Below are positions 13,810 to 21,649 of a stretch of 25,169 bases of DNA, one piece after another; positions within the stretch are counted from its first letter, which is position 1; the number at the start of each line of letters is the position of its first letter. The translations under genes and the position numbers were made by a program. The stretch is from a virus: IMG/VR virus record IMGVR_UViG_3300045135_000437, positions 1-25,169 of that record. One strand, given 5' to 3'. The notes under the pieces are model-generated. The model did no database searches and was not told the origin of the DNA. It saw only the letters and a list, made by a program, of their open reading frames with translations.

Positions 13810-15596
13810 TGGCAGATAATTTAGCTACGTTTCCTGTACCCTGTGTAGGTGGTCTTATAAATAACGTAGACCCTTTAACACACGGTAGTCAATTCTCAGG
13901 ATCAGCTTATCGTATGATTAACTACGAGCCATCTCTTAACGGTGGCTATCGTCGTGTTTCAGGGTATACAGAATCTTACGGAGAACTTACAGGTAAAGCT
14001 AATACTGCTGTACTAGGACTGCATGTTTCTGCAGATATTAATCAAGGTATTTTTGGTTGTAGAGAACCTGCTTCAGGAAATAATTATTTACATTGGTACA
14101 ATCACTACTATGATGTAACACTAGCTTCAGGAGAAGGTTCAGGATTTACAGTAGGTGAAACTGTAACAGGCGTAGTTAGTTCAGGAGATAGTACTGCAGT
14201 AGCAGCTACAGGTACGGTTATATCTAAAACTGCAGATGCTCTTGTAATTGACTTTGGTAAATTACCCGATAATATATTTGCTACAAGTAATGTTTTAACA
14301 GGCGGTACATCTTCTGCTACAGGTACAGTGCAATCTACTCCTACTGTTAAAGGGTGGCAAGCAGTAACTACTTCAGGCTCACCTACAATGACAGGTGTAA
14401 GTCAAGTTAGGTTTGAAAACTTTAACTGGGGGGCACCTAAGTTTGCTTTAGTTGATGGTATTAATCCTGCAGCTACTTATGATGGTACAACTTATACACA
14501 AATTACTGATGCTAATGCTCCTACAGACCCTACATTAGTTGCAGCATTTAATAACCATTTGTTTTTAGCAGGTGATCCTGCTGAATCATATAACTTGTAC
14601 TTTAGTGCTCCTGTAGACGAAACTAATTTTGATCCTGCAGATGGTGCAGGTGTTATTAATGTAGGTTTTGAGGTTGTACAAATCAAAGCATTTCGTGATC
14701 AATTAATTATATTTGGTACTAACAATATCAAACGTCTAGTCGGTGACAACCAAGCTAACTTTGTGTTGCAGAATGTTACAAACAACTTGGGTTGTATTGC
14801 ACCTGATAGTGTTGCAGAGTTTAACGGTGACATTATCTTCCTAGCACCTGATGGTTTACGTCCTGTATCTGGTACTGATCGTATTGGTGATATTGAACTT
14901 GCCACACTATCTAAGCCTATTCAGTCTATTTTTGAAGATTACATTGACCAAGAAGACTTGGCAACTATTCGTACTGTCGTAGTTAAAAAGAAATCACAGT
15001 TCCGTTTGTTTTTTGCTGATCAAAACTCACTAGGACTAATCGGTGGTATTCGTCGTAGTGGTGTTGGTACAAATGCAGGTTTTGAGTATGGACAACTTGT
15101 AGGTATTGAAGTTAATGCTGCAGCTAGTGGTTACATTGGTGATGAAGAGTTTGTCATTCATGGGGATTCAGTAGGTAGTGTATTCCGTCAAGAGTCTGGT
15201 AATACTTTTGATGGCAATAACATTTTTAGTTTGTATCAAACACCTTACGTCTACATGAATGATCCAGAAATACGTAAGACAATTCATAGTGTTAATACTT
15301 ACCTACGTGCTGAGGGTGTCCTTAATGTTGTAATGGCTATTGAGTATGATTACGGTGATACCGATGTAACAAACCCTACAGATTTTAGTTTTACTACAGT
15401 AGGTGCTGCTGCTTACTATGATCGTGCAGTGTATGATGCAGCAGAGATTTACGATGGTAACCCATCACCTATTCGTTCAACCAATGTTTCGGGATCAGGT
15501 AAGTCCGTTTCAATTAAATATGTTACCAATGCAGACCAACCTAGCCATACTATTCAAGCCTATAGTATCACGTATGGTGTAGGAGACAGGAGATAA
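13809..15596 (+). CDS. Tail hub / nozzle protein (tail tube B- or stabilisation-like)
   Basis: This encodes 595 residues. The N-terminus (P-V-P-C-V-G-G-L-I-N-N-V-D-P, then Y-R-M-I-N-Y-E-P-S-L-N-G-G-Y-R-R) resembles proteins that sit below the adaptor in podovirus tails and form a beta-propeller nozzle. Residues about 111-174 look like an inserted small beta domain with two similar parts (V-G-E-T-V-T-G-V-V-S-S-G and L-T-G-G-T-S-S-A-T-G). The body has F-N-N-H-L-F-L-A-G, F-R-D-Q-L-I-I-F-G and F-N-G-D-I-I-F-L-A-P-D-G-L-R as successive blade-like strands. Translational coupling to the adaptor (TAATG) supports joint assembly. P22 gp10 and T7 gp12 are functional analogues by position, not proven homologues. 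Confidence 0.75.
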   Translation: MADNLATFPVPCVGGLINNVDPLTHGSQFSGSAYRMINYEPSLNGGYRRVSGYTESYGELTGKANTAVLGLHVSADINQGIFGCREPASGNNYLHWYNHYYDVTLASGEGSGFTVGETVTGVVSSGDSTAVAATGTVISKTADALVIDFGKLPDNIFATSNVLTGGTSSATGTVQSTPTVKGWQAVTTSGSPTMTGVSQVRFENFNWGAPKFALVDGINPAATYDGTTYTQITDANAPTDPTLVAAFNNHLFLAGDPAESYNLYFSAPVDETNFDPADGAGVINVGFEVVQIKAFRDQLIIFGTNNIKRLVGDNQANFVLQNVTNNLGCIAPDSVAEFNGDIIFLAPDGLRPVSGTDRIGDIELATLSKPIQSIFEDYIDQEDLATIRTVVVKKKSQFRLFFADQNSLGLIGGIRRSGVGTNAGFEYGQLVGIEVNAAASGYIGDEEFVIHGDSVGSVFRQESGNTFDGNNIFSLYQTPYVYMNDPEIRKTIHSVNTYLRAEGVLNVVMAIEYDYGDTDVTNPTDFSFTTVGAAAYYDRAVYDAAEIYDGNPSPIRSTNVSGSGKSVSIKYVTNADQPSHTIQAYSITYGVGDRR

Positions 15597-15599
15597 AAT

Positions 15600-17591
15600 A
15601 TGGCAGGATCAGGTTATACACGACAGTCGGTAGCTAGTATCGTACCTACAGCCGTTGTACGTGCTGCCCCGATTAACGCAGAGTTTGATAAGCTACGAGA
15701 TGCTTTCACTCAGAGTGACACAGGTACAACAGGTCACAGACACGATGGTTCTTCTGATGAAGGTTCTTACGTTCCATTTATTGCTGACTTAGATAAGCAG
15801 AATTATCTTACAGTAGATCAGACTAACAATCGTTTTGGTTTGTTTATTGAGGTAAGTGGTTCACCAGTAGAGCAATTACGTTTCCAAGACGGTGTTATTG
15901 TACCTGTTACAGATAACGACATTGACCTTGGCACATCTTCACTAGAATACAAGAATGCATACTTTGATGGTACAGTCTATGCTGATACAGTAAGTATTGG
16001 TGACAATGACTACACTACTATCACAGACAACACATATGCTGTAAGCTCAGGAGACTTAACCTTTGATGTATCTGGTGACATTATCTTTGATGCTGACAAT
16101 GCTGACGTATTCTTGAAGGATGCAGGAACACAGTATGCAGCATTCGTCAACAACACAGGAAACCTAATCCTCAAAAGTGGTAGTACTACTGCTATTACAT
16201 TCACTGGTGCTAATGCAGACTTTGCAGGTACACTAGACGTAACAGGAGCAGGTACGTTTGATAGCACACTGTCTGTAGCAGGGGTAGCCACACTAAGCTC
16301 TAATGCTACTGTAGGTGGCACTCTAGGCGTTACAGGGGCTGCTACACTAAGCAGTACACTAGGTGTAACTGGTGCAGCTACATTCAGTGACAACCTCACT
16401 GTAACAGGGGATGCTACAGTAGGTGGCAACCTTACAGTCAATGGTACACTGACTACACTAAATACTACCAACACTGTTGTCTCTGACACATTGATGGAAC
16501 TAGGTAACGGTACTACAGGTACACCTGTAAATGACTCAGGTATTGTTATTGAACGTGGTAGTGCAGACAATGCATTTATCGGGTTTGATGAGTCTGCTGA
16601 TAAGTTTATCGTAGGTACAGGTTCCTTTACAGGTGCAAGCACAGGTGATCTAACAATTACAAAAGGCACCTTGCAAGCTAACCTAGATTATGATACACTT
16701 TCAGATGGAACTATCACAGTAACAGGCTTTGTAGATGAAGATGATATGGCATCTGACAGTGCTACACTTATTCCTACTCAGCAATCTGTTAAAGCATATG
16801 TAACTACTATTGCAGGACAGTCTAACAATATTGTTGGTCTTACTGCTACAGCAGCCGAACTAAATCAACTAGATGCAAGTGCAGCAAGTCCATCATCTGT
16901 AACACTAGAAGGCACGGACGGATTCTTGTTGATTGATACATCAGCAGGTACACTAAAGCAAGCACTAATCAGTGACTTTAATAACTTTATTACTACTGAC
17001 CTTGTAGGAGATACAACACCACAACTTGGTGGTAACCTAGACCTAAATAGCAGTGATATTACTGGTACTGGTAATATTAACACTACAGGTTCTGCAACAT
17101 TCTCTAGCAGCTTGACTGCACTAGATGCAAGTTTCACAGGTACAGGTGCTGTTGACGTTCCTGCAGGTACTACTGCACAACGTCCAGGTACTCCATCAAA
17201 CGGCATGATCCGTTATAACTCTGATGATGCACAGTTTGAAGGTTATGCAGATGGAGCATGGGGTGCTATCGGTGGTGGTGGAGACACACAAACTGCCTCT
17301 ACATCAAGTACTACTCAAACAGCTATTGCTACTTATACAGCCTCTACATCATTAGGTATTGAGATTACTGTTATTGCTACAGATACCGTAGCTACAGAAC
17401 GTACAATCACTAAACTTCTTGTAACACATGATGGTACAACAGCAGTAGCTACACAGTATGGTGAAGTGAATACAGCTACAGCTATGGCTACGTATGATGT
17501 AGACATTAGTGGTGGCAATGTACGACTGCTTGCTACAGCAGCATCAGCTAACTCAACTAACTTTACAGCATCAGCTACAATTTTAGCTTAA
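15600..17591 (+). CDS. Tail fibre with beta-repeat shaft
   Basis: This encodes 663 residues. The N-terminus ends in F-D-K-L-R-D-A-F and G-H-R-H-D-G-S-S, which looks like a virion-attachment domain. Next comes D-I-D-L-G-T-S-S-L-E-Y-K-N-A-Y-F-D-G (about 112-129). At about 205-295 a run of short repeats of the form T-L-x-V-T-G-x-A-T-L alternates Gly/Thr/Ala/Val in a way typical of a trimeric beta-shaft. After it, D-S-G-I-V-I-E-R-G and F-I-G-F-D-E-S-A-D-K-F are patterns I recall from marine phage fibres, including T4-like cyanophages. The last 100 residues, Thr/Ala-rich after a G-G-G-G hinge, form a likely tip domain. It would bind the host surface. It is more weakly A/T-biased than the three proteins after it. 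Confidence 0.83.
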   Translation: MAGSGYTRQSVASIVPTAVVRAAPINAEFDKLRDAFTQSDTGTTGHRHDGSSDEGSYVPFIADLDKQNYLTVDQTNNRFGLFIEVSGSPVEQLRFQDGVIVPVTDNDIDLGTSSLEYKNAYFDGTVYADTVSIGDNDYTTITDNTYAVSSGDLTFDVSGDIIFDADNADVFLKDAGTQYAAFVNNTGNLILKSGSTTAITFTGANADFAGTLDVTGAGTFDSTLSVAGVATLSSNATVGGTLGVTGAATLSSTLGVTGAATFSDNLTVTGDATVGGNLTVNGTLTTLNTTNTVVSDTLMELGNGTTGTPVNDSGIVIERGSADNAFIGFDESADKFIVGTGSFTGASTGDLTITKGTLQANLDYDTLSDGTITVTGFVDEDDMASDSATLIPTQQSVKAYVTTIAGQSNNIVGLTATAAELNQLDASAASPSSVTLEGTDGFLLIDTSAGTLKQALISDFNNFITTDLVGDTTPQLGGNLDLNSSDITGTGNINTTGSATFSSSLTALDASFTGTGAVDVPAGTTAQRPGTPSNGMIRYNSDDAQFEGYADGAWGAIGGGGDTQTASTSSTTQTAIATYTASTSLGIEITVIATDTVATERTITKLLVTHDGTTAVATQYGEVNTATAMATYDVDISGGNVRLLATAASANSTNFTASATILA

Positions 17592-17601
17592 TACGTAAGC
17601 C

Positions 17602-17622
17602 AAGTGGAAGGTGAAGCATGGC
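17602..17622 (+). repeat. 21-bp leader repeat, copy 1
   Basis: These bases are identical to 21629-21649. The copy includes the Shine-Dalgarno GGAAGG and the ATG plus two following bases of the first propeller fibre. The second propeller fibre lacks it and starts by TAATG overlap. The repeat suggests the first and third genes were copied or exchanged together with their leader. Confidence 0.8.
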
Positions 17623-19600
17623 AAACAATAAAGACTTCAAAGTAAAGAACGGTATTAAACCCACTGCTTATCATGAGGCGGTGGGTACTGTTACGTCTGG
17701 GAGTGAGGGGTATTATCTATCTGGTGCTAGTTACGACAGTGTTAGTTTTAGTGTAGCTAGTCAGGATAGTGACAGTAATTCCTTCTATATAAAGCCAGAT
17801 GGAACAAAGTTTTGGATTGTTGGAAATACTAATAATTCAATATATGAGTATACTATGTCTACAGCTTGGGACTTATCAACAGCATCTTATGCAAGTACCA
17901 GCTTTAGTGTAGGAAGCCAAGACACTTCTCCCTATGGTTTGTCATTTAAGACAGATGGTACAAAGATGTACATGTTAGGTCAAATTAATGATACAGTTTA
18001 TCAATACACTTTAAGTACAGCTTGGGACATATCTACAGCCAGCTATGATAGTATTAGCTTTAGTGTAGCTAGTCAGGAAACAAGCCCAACAAATCTTTTC
18101 TTTAAGACAGATGGTACAAAAATTTACATTGTGGGTTCTATAGGAAATGATGTAAATGAATATAATTTAAGTACTGCATGGGATATAAGTACTGCAAGTT
18201 ACAATCAAACTGCTAGTTTTACATCTGAAGAAGCAACACCGCTTGGTGCTACATTTAATTCTGATGGAACAAAGATGTATATTGTTGGATACACTTCAGA
18301 CACAGTGTTTGAATACGATTTATCAACTGCGTATGATATTTCTACCGCAACATATAATAGTGTTAGTTTTGATGTGTCATCACAAGATGTTGCTCCATAT
18401 GTAGCTTTATGGAAGTCTGATGGAACAAAGATGTACGTTATTGGTGGAGGAAACAACACCATCTACCAATATTCCACATCCCTAACCACCGCCACCTTAG
18501 ACCTATCCACAGGTTCAGTCTTTGAGATTACCCCAACGGCTCCCACTCAGATCAGCCTAAGTAACCCTGCTGCTAGTGGTACTGTGAGTAGTGCTACGTT
18601 GATATTGCATGGAGACATGACTGCTAGTTATGATCTAAACAATATTGTTGGTACAGGCGACGAGATAAACGTAGAAGATCAACTTAGTGCAACTAGTGTT
18701 ACTAACCTAGAAGGTATATTTATAAGCACTGACGGTGACAAAATGTATCTTGCTGATGAACAAGATGATGTTATTCACCAGTATGCTATGAGTAGCCCTT
18801 TTATGCTTAGTACAGCAACATATGAAAAGTCTTTAGATATTTCATCTGAAGGCACATTTCCTACAGCTATTTTCTTTAAGCCTGATGGTACTAAGATGTA
18901 TAATGCTAATGTTGTTGTTGGTGGTTCTACAGATGGTCAGATTTTCCAGTATGATTTATCTACTGCATGGGACATTGGTACAGCTACATACAACAGTAAA
19001 AAACTAGATAGTAGTACACAAGAGACATACCCTTGGGGTTTCTGGTTCAAGACAGACGGCACTTCGTGTTATGTTATGGGGCAGACTACTGATGATGTAT
19101 TCCAATATGATCTTACAACTGCATGGGATTTGTCTACAGCAAGCTATGCAAGTAAGAGTATAGCTGAGACAAGCATGAACCACGGTATTGCATTCAACGG
19201 TGATGGTACTAAGATATTCATAGGTAAATACTTGACAGAGTATGACCTGTCTACAGCATGGGATATTAGCACCGCAACAGCCTCTGGAAATACTGCACAA
19301 GGTAGTTATAGACGTTACGATGGAAGTGCTACTTACACTGTAGCTAATGGCGGTAAGTTTATCTATCGTCCTTACACATACAGATCAGAAAAAGGAAAAG
19401 CTGCACAAGAAGAAGAGCAAATAATCACAAGACTTGTATGGGGTGAACCGTATAGCATTACGTATGATAGCAGTATTAAGTTTCAAGCAGGGTTAGCCCC
19501 TACTTCACCAGAGGTAGGCAAGACAGATGTTATTACTTTTGTGACGACAGACGGTGGTACTACATACACTGCAACTAAAGTTATAGATGGAGCAGTGTAA
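17618..19600 (+). CDS. Propeller-repeat tail fibre protein, copy 1
   Basis: This encodes 660 residues. The short N-terminus (M-A-N-N-K-D-F-K-V-K-N-G-I) matches the opening of many marine phage fibres. Five repeats of about 50 residues follow (about 36-300), each with a core like F-K-T-D-G-T-K-M-Y-M-L-G, then Y-Q-Y-x-L-S-T-A-W-D-I-S-T-A-S-Y, as in beta-propeller blades. A linker (T-L-D-L-S-T-G ... S-L-S-N-P-A-A-S-G) leads to four clear repeats (about 356-555) and a degenerate fifth. The end (I-T-Y-D-S-S-I-K-F ... F-V-T-T-D-G-G-T-T-Y) is a common fibre tip. No enzyme motif was seen. Receptor binding is the likely role. The stop overlaps the next start by one base. Confidence 0.8.
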   Translation: MANNKDFKVKNGIKPTAYHEAVGTVTSGSEGYYLSGASYDSVSFSVASQDSDSNSFYIKPDGTKFWIVGNTNNSIYEYTMSTAWDLSTASYASTSFSVGSQDTSPYGLSFKTDGTKMYMLGQINDTVYQYTLSTAWDISTASYDSISFSVASQETSPTNLFFKTDGTKIYIVGSIGNDVNEYNLSTAWDISTASYNQTASFTSEEATPLGATFNSDGTKMYIVGYTSDTVFEYDLSTAYDISTATYNSVSFDVSSQDVAPYVALWKSDGTKMYVIGGGNNTIYQYSTSLTTATLDLSTGSVFEITPTAPTQISLSNPAASGTVSSATLILHGDMTASYDLNNIVGTGDEINVEDQLSATSVTNLEGIFISTDGDKMYLADEQDDVIHQYAMSSPFMLSTATYEKSLDISSEGTFPTAIFFKPDGTKMYNANVVVGGSTDGQIFQYDLSTAWDIGTATYNSKKLDSSTQETYPWGFWFKTDGTSCYVMGQTTDDVFQYDLTTAWDLSTASYASKSIAETSMNHGIAFNGDGTKIFIGKYLTEYDLSTAWDISTATASGNTAQGSYRRYDGSATYTVANGGKFIYRPYTYRSEKGKAAQEEEQIITRLVWGEPYSITYDSSIKFQAGLAPTSPEVGKTDVITFVTTDGGTTYTATKVIDGAV

Positions 19601-21630
19601 TGGCTAACAATAAAGACTTCATCGTAAACAATGCTGTAGAAATAGGTGGTAGTGTTAAGGTTGGTACAGGAACTATTACGTCTGGAAGTGAAGGGTATTA
19701 CTTACTATCTGGTGCTATTTATGACAGTGTTAGTTTTAGTGTTTCAAGTCAAACAGGTACTATGCAAGGGTTTCGTTTTGGAGACAGTGGAGCTAAAGTC
19801 TACGTTGCCAGTGCATCTGATGCGACAATATATCAATATGATCTGTCAACGGCTTATGATATTTCTACAGCATCATATGCTAGTAAATCTTTCTTAGCAT
19901 CATCGCAATCAACAAATTCATATGCTGTAGATTTTAAATCTGATGGTACTAAGATGTACATTCTTGGGTTAACCAATGACACTGTGTACCAATACAGTCT
20001 AAGTACAGCATGGGATGTGTCTACGGCAAGCTATGATAGTGTTAGCTTTAGTGTAACTTCCCAAGAAGCCACTCCTGCACATGTAGAGTTTAAAACAGAT
20101 GGCACTTCTTTTTATATAGTTGGTGTAGGTAATGATACAGTTTATCAATATGACCTAACAACTGCTTGGGATTTAAGTAGTGCATCTTATGCCTCTAAAA
20201 GTATGGCAACAGGATTAACTAACCCATACCACTTTACGTTTAAGCCTGACGGCACAAAGATTTTTATTTCTGAAGCTGCCGATATTATCACACAGTTTTC
20301 ACTTACAACAGCTTGGGATATTTCAACGGGTAGCACAGATAGTGTTACATTTGACGTATCTTCTCAGGTAACAGGTGATGTTGCTATTCAATTCAATAGT
20401 GATGGAACAAAACTTATAGCAGGTGGTGATGGAGCAGATGCGTTACACCAATACTCCACATCCCTAACCACTAAAACCCTAGACCTATCTACAGGCAATT
20501 ATTTTAGTGTCACCACAGATGAACCTTGTAAGTTTTTATTCAGTAACCCTGCAGAAGGACAGACATTTCACCTAGAAGTAACTACTAACATACCTGATTC
20601 AGATTATTATGGATTAAGTGATTATGCACTTGTTGCTCCTGATGGAGGGCCAGATGGCTTTTCTGTAGGATCATTCAAAACAGGCAATCAAACTACTGCA
20701 GGTTGTTTTGGCCTAACTTTTAAACCTGATGGTTTTAAAATGTATGTGTTAGACAACGGTACGGATACTGTCTATCAATATTCACTAAGTGATCCGTGGG
20801 ATGTAACAGGTGCAATCTATGACAGTAAAAGTTTTAGTACTAATTCTCAAGATGTTACACCTTACGGAATAGCATTTAAACCTGATGGTACTAAAATGTA
20901 CATATTAGGCAGAGGAGGTGGTGATGTATACGAGTATGATTTATCTACTGCATGGGACGTTAGCACTGCTGCTTATAACAGTGTAGTCTTTGCCATAGAT
21001 GGTCAGGCAGCAGCACCCCAGACAGGCTTAGACTTTAGTCCAGACGGAACTAAAATGTACGTCATGGATAACTCTAGTACAAGTAGTGATGTTTATCAGT
21101 ATACATTAAGTACTGCATGGGATTTATCTACAGCTAGTTATGCAAGTAAGACTTTTGCAATCAACGATGGTTTTGTAGGTGACTTCCATATATCACAAAC
21201 TAATGGTAGGTATGCTTTCTACACCAATTATACAGATGATCGTGTAGAAGAGCTAAAACTATCTACTCCTTATGATATTAGTACAGCTACTAAAACAGGA
21301 AATTTATATAATTTATACGGTCCTTTTTATAACACAATGATTTCTGCTAATCTTTTAAACCCTGCAGGATTATATTTCAAACCTGATGGCTCTCGTTTCT
21401 TTGTATGGAATGACTTTACAAATGATTCAGAGACAGAAGACGGTGTCTTTCAGTTTGACGTTCCCGATTATTTTTATAATGCACCTCTTACATGGCCTAG
21501 CAATGTTGAGTGGTCATATGAAGAAGTAGAAGTAACACCTTTGGCTCCTAGTAAAGAAGTGTATACATTTACTACACGAGATACAGGTACAACTTACATA
21601 GGCTCAAAGTCTGTGTATGGACTTAGCTAA
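19600..21630 (+). CDS. Propeller-repeat tail fibre protein, copy 2
   Basis: This encodes 676 residues and is a paralogue of the neighbours. M-A-N-N-K-D-F-I-V-N-N-A opens the protein. Five blade repeats (about 35-290) and five more (about 368-616) follow, for example F-K-P-D-G-T-K-M-Y-I-L-G and Y-E-Y-D-L-S-T-A-W-D-V-S-T-A. Between them lies T-L-D-L-S-T-G-N-Y-F-S-V-T. The tip (L-T-W-P-S-N-V-E-W, then Y-T-F-T-T-R-D-T-G-T-T-Y) closes it. The N-terminal 60 codons are close to copy 1 even at DNA level, and a 25-nt block before the linker (20447-20471) differs from copy 1 (18465-18489) by one base. Blades elsewhere are diverged, so the surface loops probably differ in what they bind. It is translationally coupled to copy 1. 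Confidence 0.8.
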   Translation: MANNKDFIVNNAVEIGGSVKVGTGTITSGSEGYYLLSGAIYDSVSFSVSSQTGTMQGFRFGDSGAKVYVASASDATIYQYDLSTAYDISTASYASKSFLASSQSTNSYAVDFKSDGTKMYILGLTNDTVYQYSLSTAWDVSTASYDSVSFSVTSQEATPAHVEFKTDGTSFYIVGVGNDTVYQYDLTTAWDLSSASYASKSMATGLTNPYHFTFKPDGTKIFISEAADIITQFSLTTAWDISTGSTDSVTFDVSSQVTGDVAIQFNSDGTKLIAGGDGADALHQYSTSLTTKTLDLSTGNYFSVTTDEPCKFLFSNPAEGQTFHLEVTTNIPDSDYYGLSDYALVAPDGGPDGFSVGSFKTGNQTTAGCFGLTFKPDGFKMYVLDNGTDTVYQYSLSDPWDVTGAIYDSKSFSTNSQDVTPYGIAFKPDGTKMYILGRGGGDVYEYDLSTAWDVSTAAYNSVVFAIDGQAAAPQTGLDFSPDGTKMYVMDNSSTSSDVYQYTLSTAWDLSTASYASKTFAINDGFVGDFHISQTNGRYAFYTNYTDDRVEELKLSTPYDISTATKTGNLYNLYGPFYNTMISANLLNPAGLYFKPDGSRFFVWNDFTNDSETEDGVFQFDVPDYFYNAPLTWPSNVEWSYEEVEVTPLAPSKEVYTFTTRDTGTTYIGSKSVYGLS

Positions 21631-21649
21631 GTGGAAGGTGAAGCATGGC
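21629..21649 (+). repeat. 21-bp leader repeat, copy 2
   Basis: These bases are identical to 17602-17622. Here the repeat begins inside the stop of the second propeller fibre and ends just after the ATG of the third, so it carries the ribosome site. The exact match between genes whose coding parts have diverged points to recent copying or selection on the leader. Confidence 0.8.

Noticed and set aside
16010-16669. Minus-strand open frame of 219 residues opposite the fibre shaft
   Set aside because: Its Val/Pro/Ser-rich repeats are the reverse reading of the T-L-x-V-T-G fibre repeats, so it is a shadow.
21455-21480. TTGACG and TATAAT inside fibre copy 2
   Set aside because: The spacer is only 14 nt, too short for a normal sigma70 promoter, and it is in coding DNA.
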